DNA of 64,000 nt from Rubrimonas cliftonensis (GCF_900107585.1 NZ_FNQM01000014.1:33739-97738); one strand, 5' to 3'; shown: positions 33,938 through 43,373, counted from the stretch's first letter. A program made the numbers and translations. The notes: generated by a model from the letters alone, not told the origin.

Positions 33938-35074
33938 TCACCGCTGATGCCAAGCGACGCGCATCGCTCGCTCAGCCGAGAACGCGCCCGGCAGCAGCGC
34001 CAGCCCGGCGAAAACTTTGACCGCCGCAGCCGTTCCCATCTGGTCCAGCAGCACCCCGAAGAGCGGGGCCCCGGCGGTCTGACCCAGCGCGATCGAGAGA
34101 AAGCCGATCATCAGTCCGGTCGCCGGCCGCCCGGCGACCGCACGGACGCCCCAGATCAGGTATATCCCCGTGAGCGTGACATAGGCCGCGCCGAACAGCG
34201 CGCCGCCCGCCGCCGCCAGCGCCGGGTGTGCGGGGCCGGCGCCGACAACGAAGACGCTCGCCGCCAGCAGGGCGAGGCAAATGCGGTGTGCGCCGTTTAG
34301 GCCGAGCCGCGCGACGAGCGCGCCGGCGCACGCCCCGGCGATCCCGCCGACGCCAATGCTGCTCCAGAGCAGGCCGGCCCCGTCCCAGCCGAGGCGCATC
34401 GTCGCGAGCTGGCCGCCGAAGGACCACAGCGACGTACTCGCCGCGCCCATCATGAAGGAGGCGCCGATCAGCCGCTGCGCAGCGCCGCTCAACGGCGGCA
34501 GGCCGCCTTCGCCGGCGCGCGCCGGCCCCGCGGGGAGGGCGCGCGCCGTCGCGACGAACAGAAGCGCCGCTACGGCGGCGAAGACGCCGAAGGCGAGGCG
34601 CCACTGGCCGGCCAGCGCCAGAGCGATCGGCCCCGACAGCGCGACGCCGGCGCTGGTCCCCGCACTGATCGCCGCATTGGTCGCGTCCTGCAGCGCCGGT
34701 CGCACGGCGGCGGCGACGGCGGCGGCCATCGGCGGCGACGCCAGGCCCGTGCTCGACCCCGCCAGCATCACGGCGGCGGCGAGCCAGAGCGGCGACGGCG
34801 CCAGCGCGACGCCCGCCATGCCGACCGCAGCGACAGCGGCGGCCGCCATGGCGACGCCGCGTGCCCCGAGCCGCTCGGTGGCCCAGGCCGCGACAAGGAT
34901 GGCGCCGCAGTAGCCGAGGAACGACCCCCCGGAGATCACGCCGCTCAGGCTGGGGCCAAGACCCAGATCCGCGTCGATCTGTGGCAGGAACATGCCGAAA
35001 GCGAAGCGGGCGAAGCCGTAGCAGACTGCGATGAGGCCGAACCCGGCGGCGCCGATGCGCAGCTCGGGGCTCAT
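33938..35074 (-). CDS. MFS transporter, YbfB/YjiJ-like
   Basis: A 378-residue major facilitator with 12 predicted helices. It begins MSPELRIGAAGFGLIAVCYGFARFAFGMFLP, the typical first helix of YbfB/YjiJ-type carriers, with the A-loop equivalent VAAWATERLGARG and the sixth-to-seventh loop at GPARAGEGGLPPL. ATG 35074 overlaps the tetR stop by four bases, so the pair is an operon. Under TetR control, an efflux role for a small hydrophobic compound is likely; the substrate is unknown. Confidence 0.88.
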   Translation of the reverse strand: MSPELRIGAAGFGLIAVCYGFARFAFGMFLPQIDADLGLGPSLSGVISGGSFLGYCGAILVAAWATERLGARGVAMAAAAVAAVGMAGVALAPSPLWLAAAVMLAGSSTGLASPPMAAAVAAAVRPALQDATNAAISAGTSAGVALSGPIALALAGQWRLAFGVFAAVAALLFVATARALPAGPARAGEGGLPPLSGAAQRLIGASFMMGAASTSLWSFGGQLATMRLGWDGAGLLWSSIGVGGIAGACAGALVARLGLNGAHRICLALLAASVFVVGAGPAHPALAAAGGALFGAAYVTLTGIYLIWGVRAVAGRPATGLMIGFLSIALGQTAGAPLFGVLLDQMGTAAAVKVFAGLALLPGAFSAERAMRVAWHQR

Positions 35075-35598
35075 GCCCGCGCCTTCGCGACGAGGACGCC
35101 CGCCGCCGCCCGCGCCGCGGCGACGGCCTCGGGTCCGCGGTAGACGGCCGCCGCCGTCGCCCCCTCCAGCAGGATCAGGATCTGCTCGGCCAGCGCCGCG
35201 TCTTCTCCGTCGCCGACATCGACGGCGACGATCTCGGCGATGCGGGCGCGCAGCGCCGCCTTGTGGCCCATGACCACTTCGGCGATCTCTGGCGTCGCGC
35301 CGCCGGTCTCGCCATGCGCCCGCAGGAACAGGCAGCCGCGCGCGCCCTCGACGCGCACCCAGTCCTCCAGCGCGGCAAACAGCGCGTCGACGCTGCGCAC
35401 GTCGAGCCGCCGCATGAACCGGCGGTCGCGCTCGGTCAGCACCGCGGCGATGAGCGCCGTCTTGCCGCCGGCGTGCTTGTAGAGCGTCCGGCTCGACATG
35501 CCGGCTGCCGCGGTCAGGCGGTCGACGCCTGTCGCAGTGAAGCCGTGACGGTCGAAGAGCCGTTCGGCGGCGATGAGCAGTGTCGATTTCACATCCAT
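35071..35598 (-). CDS. TetR-family transcriptional repressor
   Basis: A 175-residue regulator with the TetR helix-turn-helix at residues 10-50 (AERLFDRHGFTATGVDRLTAAAGMSSRTLYKH, split by the turn). The remaining 120 residues form the ligand-binding domain, with LEDWVRVEGARGCLFLRAH typical of the TetR_C11 group. It lies 5' of an MFS gene on the same strand and directly behind a perfect palindrome (35606-35627), which it most likely binds, repressing itself and the transporter until ligand arrives. Confidence 0.93.
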   Translation of the reverse strand: MDVKSTLLIAAERLFDRHGFTATGVDRLTAAAGMSSRTLYKHAGGKTALIAAVLTERDRRFMRRLDVRSVDALFAALEDWVRVEGARGCLFLRAHGETGGATPEIAEVVMGHKAALRARIAEIVAVDVGDGEDAALAEQILILLEGATAAAVYRGPEAVAAARAAAGVLVAKARA

Positions 35599-35605
35599 GG
35601 CGGAG

Positions 35606-35627
35606 ATGTAAAACGTACGTTTTACAT
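35606..35627. promoter_or_regulatory. Perfect 22-bp palindromic operator upstream of tetR
   Basis: The half site ATGTAAAACGT is followed immediately by its exact reverse complement, making a 22-bp palindrome that ends eight bases upstream of the tetR start (35598). The AT-rich arms in GC-rich DNA and the position over the expected promoter or ribosome entry fit a TetR binding site for autorepression. Confidence 0.85.
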
Positions 35628-35809
35628 TTCAAGCCGGTCGGCGCGGCGCGTCGAGGCTGGATCGGGCTGCCGCCGACTGCGATCGGTGGGTCGCCGTCCG
35701 CGCGGCTGCGACGATGCGCGTTCGCACGGCCGTGCGGGCCCCGGGGCCGGTTCGCGCCGACGAGCCGCCGGAGGACGCGACGCACGCAAGGCGCGCGAAA
35801 GGCCCCGTG

Positions 35810-37888
35810 TCACAGGCCAAGTTCGATCCTGTCGGCGCCTGCGGCGGGGACGGCGCAGCAGATGAGCGCCTCGCCCTCCGGCACATGCACGCTCGGTTGC
35901 GTCCGATACGCCACGCGCCCGGCGCGCAGCGGCACGGCGCAGGCGCCGCAGGCGCCGTTGCGGCAGCCGTACTCGGGCTGGAGCCCGTGACGCTCGGCGA
36001 GGTCGAGCAGCGGCGGGTCGCCCGCCGACCATCGCTGTTCGAGGCCGCTGTCGGCGAAGACGACCACCGCCTCGTCGGCCTCGGCGACCGGCGCCTGCGC
36101 GGCGGCCCCGTCGTCGGGCGTGCGCTCGAGCGCCGCCGGGCCAAACGCCTCGGCGAAGATGCGGGCGTCGCGCGCGCCGAGGCTGCGCAGCGCTGCGTAT
36201 TGCGCCTGCATGAAGCGGGGCGGGCCGCAGAGGAAGTAGTCGTAGTCGTCCAGCGCCAGAAGACTGCGCAGCAGCGCGGCGTCGATCCGGCCCTCCGCGT
36301 CGAAGACGTCGCCCGGCTCGGCGCGCCCCAGCACCGAGACGTAGCGGATGCGCCCGTCGGTCGCCGTCTCCAGCCGCCGGAATTCGTCGGCGAAGGCGCG
36401 CTCGGTGGCGCTGCGCGCGGCGTGGATCACGGTCAGGGGCCGCACATGCCGCGTGCGCAGGCCCTCGTTCGCGACTTCCCGCGCCATGGCGACCATCGGC
36501 GTCACGCCCACGCCGGCGGCGATCAGGACGGCGGGGCGGCGCGCCGCCGTGTCGAGCGCGAAGCCGCCCGCCGGCGCGCGGGCCTCGATGACGTCGCCCT
36601 CCTTCAGCGCGGCGTGCAGCCAGGTCGAGAAGACGCCGGCCGGCGCGTCGCCGCGCGCGTCCTCGCGCTTCACCGAGATGCGATAGCATGGGTCCGACGG
36701 GGCAGAGGAGAGCGTGTAGGTCCGCACTATCGCCGCGCCGCCGGGCTCCGCCGGGGCGCGGACGGTCAGATGCTGGCCGGCCCGCGCGCGCAGCAGGCCG
36801 CCGCCGTCGGCCGGCTCGAGGTGGAACGAGCGGATGACGCTGCTCTCGTCCGCGACGCCGCTCACGCGATAGGGTCGCCACGCCCTGCGCGTCGCCTCCG
36901 CCGCCAGCGTGGCCGCGGCCTCCTCCCAATCGCCGGTGAGGCGGACGTTGGGCGACGGCTCGCCCGAGCGCCAGCCCGGCGCGACGGCGGCGGGGAGCCG
37001 GATCCCCGCCTCGGCGGTGAAGCGCCAGAGCCGTTCGGCGCCGCGGAACGCCTCTACCTCGGGGCCGTCCCAGACGATCTCGACGGCGCCGGTCAGCATC
37101 AGCGCCTCGCCGGTCTCCCAGTCGACGAACAGAAGGCCCGCGCGCGGTTCGAGCAGCAGGTTGCCGAGGGTGTTGAAGTGCAGGTTGCCGGCGAAGTCCG
37201 GCACGGTCAGCACGTCGCCCTCGACCCGCACGAAGCCGGGCTTGCCGCCACGGTGCGAGACGTCGGCGCCGTCGGTCATCGCGCCGGGATCGGCCCCGCG
37301 GCTGTGGCTCGCCACGAAGAAGCTCTCTGACCGGGCGATCAGCGCCCGGGCGCGGTCGTCGAGCCCCGTCAGCGCCTCCGCCGCCGGGCCGGCGCCGCGG
37401 GATGGCGCGACGGCGTCGTTGCGGCGGGGCCGGATGTATTGCGGGCAGTTGCCGAACGCCTGCTCGACGGCGAGCCTGACGCCCCCTGCGCCCACCGACG
37501 CCACGCGCCCGTTCACGCGGTTGCGCCGGCGATTGCCGATCCCGACGCCCACGAGCCCTAGCGGCGCGCCGGCGACGAGACCCTCCGCGAGCGGGTCGCC
37601 CGCCGCGGGGCGCGCGTCGATGACGAGCGTCGTCTCGTCGGGCGACGCGATGAAGCCGTCGCCGCCGGCGAGCACCGACGCCCAGGGCCGCCCGCGCGGG
37701 TCCACATGGCCGACGAAGACCAGCGGCAGGCCCTCGTAGAAGTCGCGCAGTTCCTGCGTCAGATAGGGGCGCACCGCCTTGCGTGCGAAGCCGGCGACCT
37801 GTTCGGCCACGCCGACCCGCTCCTGCGCGGCGATCTCGCCGGCATGGAACGGGGTGGTTTCGAGGCGCCATCCATCGGGAGCGGTCAT
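35810..37888 (-). CDS. Fused PNPOx-like flavin protein, ferredoxin reductase and [2Fe-2S] ferredoxin
   Basis: A 692-residue cytosolic electron-transfer protein. Residues 20-330 are a pyridoxamine-phosphate-oxidase-like split barrel (PYLTQELRDFYEGLPLVFVGHVDPRGRPW, LEPRAGLLFVDWETG). Residues 345-585 form an FNR-type reductase, with RTYTLSS for FAD and VLIAAGVGVTPMVAMA for NAD(P). Residues 605-692 are a plant-type ferredoxin: Cys642, 647 and 650 in YGCRNGACGACA and a last Cys in ALICCAVP. ATG 37888 follows AGGAGACAGACG. This architecture occurs in flavohaemoprotein-like and nitrite/NO-related reductases in proteobacteria; its partner is not known. Alone between tetR and a GST gene. Confidence 0.87.
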   Translation of the reverse strand: MTAPDGWRLETTPFHAGEIAAQERVGVAEQVAGFARKAVRPYLTQELRDFYEGLPLVFVGHVDPRGRPWASVLAGGDGFIASPDETTLVIDARPAAGDPLAEGLVAGAPLGLVGVGIGNRRRNRVNGRVASVGAGGVRLAVEQAFGNCPQYIRPRRNDAVAPSRGAGPAAEALTGLDDRARALIARSESFFVASHSRGADPGAMTDGADVSHRGGKPGFVRVEGDVLTVPDFAGNLHFNTLGNLLLEPRAGLLFVDWETGEALMLTGAVEIVWDGPEVEAFRGAERLWRFTAEAGIRLPAAVAPGWRSGEPSPNVRLTGDWEEAAATLAAEATRRAWRPYRVSGVADESSVIRSFHLEPADGGGLLRARAGQHLTVRAPAEPGGAAIVRTYTLSSAPSDPCYRISVKREDARGDAPAGVFSTWLHAALKEGDVIEARAPAGGFALDTAARRPAVLIAAGVGVTPMVAMAREVANEGLRTRHVRPLTVIHAARSATERAFADEFRRLETATDGRIRYVSVLGRAEPGDVFDAEGRIDAALLRSLLALDDYDYFLCGPPRFMQAQYAALRSLGARDARIFAEAFGPAALERTPDDGAAAQAPVAEADEAVVVFADSGLEQRWSAGDPPLLDLAERHGLQPEYGCRNGACGACAVPLRAGRVAYRTQPSVHVPEGEALICCAVPAAGADRIELGL

Positions 37889-37946
37889 CGTCTGTCTCCT
37901 CGTCTCTGGCCTTGAGGGGAGCGGCATGCGTGCGGCTTCAGCAGCG

Positions 37947-38576
37947 TCAGGCGGCTTCGCTCACGAGTCCGGCGACGGTTGGCGGCATGCCGACGAAGCC
38001 GGGCAGCGCCTCGATGCGGGCGAGAAGCGCGCGGATGCGGGGGTAGGGGTCGAGCGACACGCCGCCCTCGGGCGCATGGGCGGTGTAGGAATAGATCGCG
38101 ACGTCGGCGATGGTCGGTCGCCCGGCGACGAGCCAATCGCGTCCTTCCAGATGCGCCTCGAGCCGCGAGAAGGCGGCGGCGGCGAGCCGGAAGGCGCGCT
38201 CGACGTCGAGCTTCGCGCCGAACACCGTCACCAGCCGCGCGGCGGCCGGACCGTTGGCGATCTCGCCTGCGGCCAGCGACAGGAACTTCTGCACGTCGGC
38301 CTCGACGAGGGCGCCGGCGGGTATCCAGTCCGGCGCGTAGGCGCGGGCGAGATAGACGAGGATCGCGTTGCTGTCCGACAGCGCCACCGCGCCGTCCTCG
38401 ATCACCGGCACCTGTCCCGCAGGGTTCAGAGCGAGAAACGGCGCGCGCGTGTGCTCGCCTCCGGCGAGATCGACGTCGATCAGCTCGAACGGAACGCCGG
38501 CGAGGCGCGCGAACAGTTCGACGCGGTGGCAGTGGCCGGATTTGGCCAGGCGGTGGATGCGGATCGGATTGGTCAT
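37947..38576 (-). CDS. Glutathione S-transferase family protein
   Basis: A 209-residue GST. The N-terminal thioredoxin-like domain begins IRIHRLAKSGHCHRVELFA, followed by the cis-Pro and glutathione-binding NPAGQVPVIEDGAVALSDSNAILVYLA. The C-terminal helical domain has ADVAIYSYTAHAPEGGVSLDPYPRI, the usual alpha-6 motif. ATG at 38576 with AAGGAC upstream; a longer start at 38654 reads back over the promoter. It is divergent from a LysR gene, the arrangement of a LysR-controlled detoxification gene. Confidence 0.93.
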   Translation of the reverse strand: MTNPIRIHRLAKSGHCHRVELFARLAGVPFELIDVDLAGGEHTRAPFLALNPAGQVPVIEDGAVALSDSNAILVYLARAYAPDWIPAGALVEADVQKFLSLAAGEIANGPAAARLVTVFGAKLDVERAFRLAAAAFSRLEAHLEGRDWLVAGRPTIADVAIYSYTAHAPEGGVSLDPYPRIRALLARIEALPGFVGMPPTVAGLVSEAA

Positions 38577-38720
38577 CAACGGGTGTCCTTCGCGTTGTGC
38601 TCCGGGGCCGGCGCGCCAGTCGTCGCCGGCGAGGCCAACATACGGATCGACCAATGCGGCGATAATCCGCCGCGATGTTCAATGACCATGTATGATCCGG
38701 CCAGAATGAGGGGAGGGCGA

Positions 38721-39692
38721 ATGGACCGGATCGAAATGATGCAGGCGTTCCTCGCCGTGGCGCAGGAAGGTTCGTTCACCGCCGGCGCCCGCCGGCTGGG
38801 CGTCTCGACCAAGCTGGCGAGCAAGCGGGTGGCGGCGCTGGAGTCGCGGCTCGGCGCGCAGCTGTTCGCGCGGACGACCCGCAGCGTGACGTTGACCGAC
38901 GCCGGCGACGCCTATCGCGCGCGCGCCGCGCCGCTGGTCGAGCAGTTCGGAGAGCTCGACGACGCCCTGCGCGAGCGGCAGTCAGCGCTGGCGGGCCAGA
39001 TCCGCGTCACCGCGCCCACCGCCTTCGGCAGCCAGCGTCTGCCTGGCGCGCTGGCGGCCTTCATGGCGGCGCATCCCCAAGTGAGCGTGCAGCTGCAGTT
39101 GACGAACGCGCGGATCGATCTCGTGGCCGAAGGGTTCGACCTCGCCGTTCGCGTAGGCGCGCCGGGCGACTCGAGCCTGATCGGCCGCCGCCTGGCGGCC
39201 ACGCCGCTGGTCGTCTGCGCCGCCCCGGCCTATCTGGCGCGCGCCGGGACGCCGCTGCTCCCCGCCGAGCTCGCCGCGCATGACTGCCTCATCGACGAGA
39301 GCTTCGCCGAGCCGACGACGTGGCGCTTCCGGGCCGCGCTTCCGGGCGACGACCGCTCCGCCGGCGCGCAGGAGGCCGCAGTGCGCGTCTCGGGGCGGCT
39401 CCGCGCGAACGCGCCGGCGCCGCTGGCCGAGTTCGCGGTCGCCGGCATGGGGATCGCGCGCGCGCCGGCCTACATCGTCGCCGAAGCCGTGGCCGACGGG
39501 CGGCTCACGGCGCTGCTGCAGGATTTTCCCGCCATCGAGATCGCGCTCTACGCCCTCTATCCGCCCAATCGCCACATGCCTGCGAGGGTGAGGGCGCTCA
39601 TCGACCACCTTGCGCGCCACTTCGGCGCGGCCCGGTGGGCGCAGCCGGCTGGGCGCCCCGGTGGTGGCGATGATCCGGCGGGCGCGGCGTGA
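38721..39692 (+). CDS. LysR-family transcriptional regulator
   Basis: A 323-residue LysR regulator. The winged helix-turn-helix is at residues 1-60 (FLAVAQEGSFTAGARRLGVS, ALESRLGAQLFARTTRSVTLT), followed by the effector domain (GQIRVTAPTAFGSQRLPGAL to RVRALIDHLARHF), typical of the CrgA/DsdC-like branch. GAGGGGAGGG sets the start at 38721. The last about 15 residues (AQPAGRPGGGDDPAGAA) look like read-through into the decayed region, so the original stop may have been lost. Divergent from the GST gene, which it probably regulates via the 144-bp gap. Confidence 0.92.
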   Translation: MDRIEMMQAFLAVAQEGSFTAGARRLGVSTKLASKRVAALESRLGAQLFARTTRSVTLTDAGDAYRARAAPLVEQFGELDDALRERQSALAGQIRVTAPTAFGSQRLPGALAAFMAAHPQVSVQLQLTNARIDLVAEGFDLAVRVGAPGDSSLIGRRLAATPLVVCAAPAYLARAGTPLLPAELAAHDCLIDESFAEPTTWRFRAALPGDDRSAGAQEAAVRVSGRLRANAPAPLAEFAVAGMGIARAPAYIVAEAVADGRLTALLQDFPAIEIALYALYPPNRHMPARVRALIDHLARHFGAARWAQPAGRPGGGDDPAGAA

Positions 39693-40863
39693 CGACGCCC
39701 GTTTCTCATCTCGGCGATCTCGACCTGGAAAATCGCCCGAAAGCTGCAATCGCGACCTGAGCCGCGAAGAATTCCGGCGCGGTTCGGGCCGACATGCCGG
39801 ACCTCGTTCGCCGCCGGAGGGCGACCGCCGCGATCGCGCCATGCCGTTTTCGCGCAGCTTCGCGGCGAGGGGGCGCGGGCCGAAGGAACATGATGTGGTT
39901 CGGCGAGGGCCACGGCGCGAAAACCTCGGCGAACAGCGGCCCGTTCCGGCCGCCATCGCAGTCGCCGGGACGGGCGGAGAGAGCGACGACCGCATCGATC
40001 TCGGCGAAAGGCGCCGCAGCGTCCGCCCGCCGCGCGCGAGGGTCGGGGATGACGCGCCGCCGCCCTGCGTCCACGCCCGCCGCCTTGAGGATGATGAAGG
40101 CGTCGCGAATCCAGCCGCTGTTCGCGGCGGGCTGGCGCGTCGGGCTGGCGCGGCGGCCGCGACGTCGGGGCCAGCGCCTCGCACATGCGCTCGCGCAGCG
40201 GCCTCTCGGGATTGGCGCGGGGTGTACCGACGCTGCGCCATGTCGCCCGCGGCGACGCCGGACGCGCGCGCATCCGGCCCCGCGTCGAGCACGTCTCCGC
40301 CGCCCGGAACCGCCACTTCGCCCCGGTGGCGCGCACCGTGGGCATGGCCCGAGCCATCGCGAAGCCCGCCCTCGCCGACTTCACCCGCTTCCCGTGGCCG
40401 GAGAGCCGCAAGCCGTCTGAACCCGGCGCCCGCGTTTCGCCCTGGGGCGATCGCGGGCTCCACGGGGCGGCCATCCGACGCCATCGGGTCGAAACCCGAC
40501 CCGGGCGCCGCGGCTCCGCTTGCCGATGCGGCGTCGGCCTCGGCTCAGCGGGCTCCCCGTGGCGCCCGATCCTCGGCCGCCACGACGTTCAGGGCTCACG
40601 GTCCGGCCTTCGCCGTCTTCCGGCGCGTGCGCCTGGGCGCGCGGCGCGGTCTCCGGAGTGTCCCGGCGAAGACCGCGACCCGGCGCAGGCCGGAAGGCGC
40701 GCTGGCGGCGCCGCGCCGACCCTCGCGACGGCCTCCCCGCGCAAGGGCGCCATGCGGCTGGCGGGGGTGCGTCCGCCTCCGGGCGCGCTATACTCACTCT
40801 CTCGCACCAGCCCGGACCTCCGCCCTGCGCATCCTGCCTGTCGTTCTCGCCGTCGCGCTGTTC
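39693..40863. other. Degenerate stretch without a convincing gene
   Basis: About 1.2 kb with several frames open by virtue of GC content but without recognisable domains, RBS-linked starts or normal composition. A minus-strand frame (40074-39706; FAEIDAVVALSARPGDCDGG, NHIMFLRP) is the most protein-like and might be a relic. Because the following MFS gene lacks a proper start, this stretch may have arisen by a deletion or decay that also removed that gene's beginning. Confidence 0.45.
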
Positions 40864-42222
40864 ATGGAGAACATGGATGCGACGGTCATCGCCACCGCGC
40901 TGCCCGTCATCGCGGCCGACATCGGCGCGAGCCCGATCACGTTGAAGCTGGCGCTCACGAGCTATTATGTCGCGCTCGGCGTATTCATCCCCATGTCCGG
41001 GCGCATCGCCGACCTGTACGGCCCGCGCAGGGTGTTCCAGCTCGCGATACTGGTCTTCATGCTCGGCTCGCTCGCCTGCGCGCTGGCGCAGTCGCTGGAG
41101 GGGTTCGTCGCGGCGCGTTTCCTGCAGGGCGCCGGCGGGGCGATGATGACGCCGGTGGGCCGGCTGCTGTTGGTGCGGGGAACGCCGAGGGCGGAGCTCG
41201 TCTCGGCGATGGCGTGGTTCTCGCTGCCGGCGCTGGTGGCGCCGCTCGTCGGTCCGCCGCTCGGCGGCGCCTTCGCCACATTCGCCGACTGGCGGTGGAT
41301 CTTCCTCATCAACCTGCCCATCGGTGCCGCCGGCGTGTGGCTGGCGGGGCGGCATGTGCCGCTGATCGCGCCGCAGCCGGAGACGCGGCTCGACCTGCGC
41401 GGGTTTCTCCTCTCCGGGCTCGGCTGCGCGGGCGTCGTCTTCGGCTGCTCGATCGTGACGCTGCCCGGGGTGCACTGGGCCTGGGGCGCCGGGCTGACGG
41501 CCTTCGGCGCGCTGTCGGGATGGGCCTATCTGCGCCATGCGCGGTCGCGACCCGACCCGCTGCTGCGGCTCGACCTGCTCGCGATCCCCGCGTTCCGCGC
41601 CGCGATGACCGGGGGGACGCTGTTTCGCGTCGGCATCGGCGCGGTTCCGTTCCTGACGCCGCTGATGCTCCAGCTTGGGTTCGGCTACTCGGCGTTCGAG
41701 AGCGGGCTGATCACCTGCGTCTCCATCGGCGGCGCCATGGCGATGAAGCTGCTGGCGAGGCCCATCCTGAACGCGCTGGGCTTCAAGGCCGCGCTGGTCA
41801 TCACGGCGCTGGCCGGAGGGCTGCTCATCGCGCCCATCGGCTTCTGGCGGCCCGAGACGCCGCTCGTCGCGCTTCTTGCGCTGCTGCTGGTCGGCGGCTT
41901 CTTCCGTTCGCTGTTCTTCACCGCGGTCAACGCGCTCGCCTACGCCGAGGCGCCGGCGGCGCGGATGGGTGACGCGACTGCGCTGATGGGCGCGGCCCAG
42001 CAGATGTCGCTGGCGGCCGGCGTGGCGGGCGCGGCGCTGATCCTGGAGTTCGGCCACGGCGCCGGGGAGGCGCTGGCGCCGGCGGATTTCAGCCTCGCCT
42101 TCGCGGTCGTCGGGGCGGTGGCGGCGTCCTCGGCGCTCGCCTTCCTGACGGCGCCCGACGACGCCGGCGCGGGCGTGCTCGACCGGCGGCGCGGTCGGAG
42201 AGGCGCCCAGCCGGGCGAGTGA
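40864..42222 (+). CDS. MFS drug efflux transporter (DHA2/EmrB-like), start missing or non-standard
   Basis: A 14-helix-type drug:H+ antiporter. First helix ALRILPVVLAVALFMENMDAT precedes the ATG at 40864; motif C-like IATALPVIAADIG, motif A GRIADLYGPRRVF and motif C WFSLPALVAPLVGPPLGG are present. 452 residues from ATG 40864, but this start removes half of helix 1. No in-frame ATG, GTG or TTG exists to cover it; CTG at 40825 (LRILPVV) is the only plausible upstream codon. The gene is either CTG-initiated or has lost its 5' end. It abuts a decayed region. Not in an evident operon; the next gene starts 136 bp later. Confidence 0.82.
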   Translation: MENMDATVIATALPVIAADIGASPITLKLALTSYYVALGVFIPMSGRIADLYGPRRVFQLAILVFMLGSLACALAQSLEGFVAARFLQGAGGAMMTPVGRLLLVRGTPRAELVSAMAWFSLPALVAPLVGPPLGGAFATFADWRWIFLINLPIGAAGVWLAGRHVPLIAPQPETRLDLRGFLLSGLGCAGVVFGCSIVTLPGVHWAWGAGLTAFGALSGWAYLRHARSRPDPLLRLDLLAIPAFRAAMTGGTLFRVGIGAVPFLTPLMLQLGFGYSAFESGLITCVSIGGAMAMKLLARPILNALGFKAALVITALAGGLLIAPIGFWRPETPLVALLALLLVGGFFRSLFFTAVNALAYAEAPAARMGDATALMGAAQQMSLAAGVAGAALILEFGHGAGEALAPADFSLAFAVVGAVAASSALAFLTAPDDAGAGVLDRRRGRRGAQPGE

Positions 42223-42357
42223 GCGCGGGAGGCGCCGGCGCGACGCCCGCGGCGCCGTGGCCATCGCCGCCCGAGGGCGCGGAAAGGCGCGCGTGACGGA
42301 TTGCGTCGCGCGACGCGATCGCCTTCACTCCGCGCGACCGGAACGAGGGGGAAAGTC

Positions 42358-43329
42358 ATGGCGCGAAGAGTTGTGGTTGAGGCGTTCGGTGGGCCGGAGG
42401 CGCTCAGGCTGGTCGAGGCGGAAGTCGGCGAACCCGGCCCTGGCGAGATTCGCATCCGCCACGAGGCGGTGGGCCTCAACTTCATCGACGTCTATCAGCG
42501 CACCGGGCTCTACCCGCTCCCGCTCCCGGCGGCGATGGGCATGGAGGCCGCCGGCGTCGTGGAGGCGGCGGGCGAGGGAGTGACGCACCTGAAGCCGGGC
42601 GACCGCGCCGCCTACGCCGCCAACCCGCCCGGCAGCTACTGCGACGCCCGCGTGATGCCGGCCACGCAGGTCGTGCGCCTTCCGGACGGCATCGCGATGG
42701 AGACCGGCGCGGCGATGATGCTGAAGGGGCTCACGGCGCAGTACCTGTTCCGCAGCACGGCGAAGCTCAAGGCCGGCGACACGGTGCTGTTTCACGCCGC
42801 CGCGGGCGGCGTCGGCCTCATCGCGTGCCAGTGGGCGCGCGCGATGGGCGTGACGCTGATCGGCACGGCCGGCTCCGACGAGAAATGCGCGCTGGCCGTC
42901 GAGCACGGCGCGGCCCACTGCGTCAACTACGCGCGCGAGGACTGGCCGGCGGAGGTCAGGCGCCTGTCCGGCGGCGGCGTGCCCGTGGTGATGGATTCGG
43001 TCGGCCGCAGCACCTGGGAAGGGTCGCTCGACTGCCTGACGCCGTTCGGCCTCATGATCAGCTTCGGCAACGCCTCGGGCAAGGCGCCGCCGGTGGAGGT
43101 GGGAACGCTGGCGGCCAAGGGGTCGCTCTACCTCACGCGGCCGACGCTCTTCACCCACATCGCGACGCGCGAACGAACGCAGGCGATGGCCGACGACCTG
43201 TTCGAGATGGTCGGCTCGGGCAAGGTCCGCATTCCGGTGGAGCAGCGCTTCCCGCTGGAGCAGGCGGCCGACGCGCACCGCGCGCTGGAGGCCCGCAGGA
43301 CGACCGGCGCGACGGTCCTGACGCTCTGA
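42358..43329 (+). CDS. qor: NADPH:quinone oxidoreductase (zeta-crystallin-like)
   Basis: A 323-residue MDR-family reductase without catalytic zinc. Start ATG 42358 with GAGGGGGAAAG upstream. Diagnostic parts: HEAVGLNFIDVYQRTGLYP, the quinone-oxidoreductase signature; VLFHAAAGGVGLIACQWA for the NADPH Rossmann fold; and LYLTRPTLFTHIA, the Qor substrate segment. Reduces quinones by one electron from NADPH, probably in oxidative-stress defence. Located before tRNA-Arg, with a hairpin terminator after the stop. Confidence 0.94.
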   Translation: MARRVVVEAFGGPEALRLVEAEVGEPGPGEIRIRHEAVGLNFIDVYQRTGLYPLPLPAAMGMEAAGVVEAAGEGVTHLKPGDRAAYAANPPGSYCDARVMPATQVVRLPDGIAMETGAAMMLKGLTAQYLFRSTAKLKAGDTVLFHAAAGGVGLIACQWARAMGVTLIGTAGSDEKCALAVEHGAAHCVNYAREDWPAEVRRLSGGGVPVVMDSVGRSTWEGSLDCLTPFGLMISFGNASGKAPPVEVGTLAAKGSLYLTRPTLFTHIATRERTQAMADDLFEMVGSGKVRIPVEQRFPLEQAADAHRALEARRTTGATVLTL

Positions 43330-43340
43330 GCCAAGCGGCG

Positions 43341-43364
43341 GCCGCCGCGGCCAGTCGCGGCGGC
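43341..43364 (+). terminator. Hairpin terminator after the quinone oxidoreductase
   Basis: GCCGCCGCG and CGCGGCGGC form a 9-bp stem with loop GCCAGT, 12 bp after the stop, followed by GTCCCCCTCTT, a weak pyrimidine tract. Confidence 0.55.
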
Positions 43365-43373
43365 GTCCCCCTC

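Noticed and set aside
38577..38720. Possible LysR-type T-N11-A operator between GST and LysR genes
   Set aside because: ATGACCATGTAT-like sequence is suggestive but not a clean inverted repeat, so not listed as a feature.
39706..40074. Minus-strand ORF FAEIDAVVALSARPGDCDGG in the decayed stretch
   Set aside because: No ribosome-binding site, no family and flanked by degenerate sequence; kept only as a possible relic.
40381..42264. Minus-strand frame opposite the MFS transporter
   Set aside because: Antisense to a gene with clear MFS motifs.
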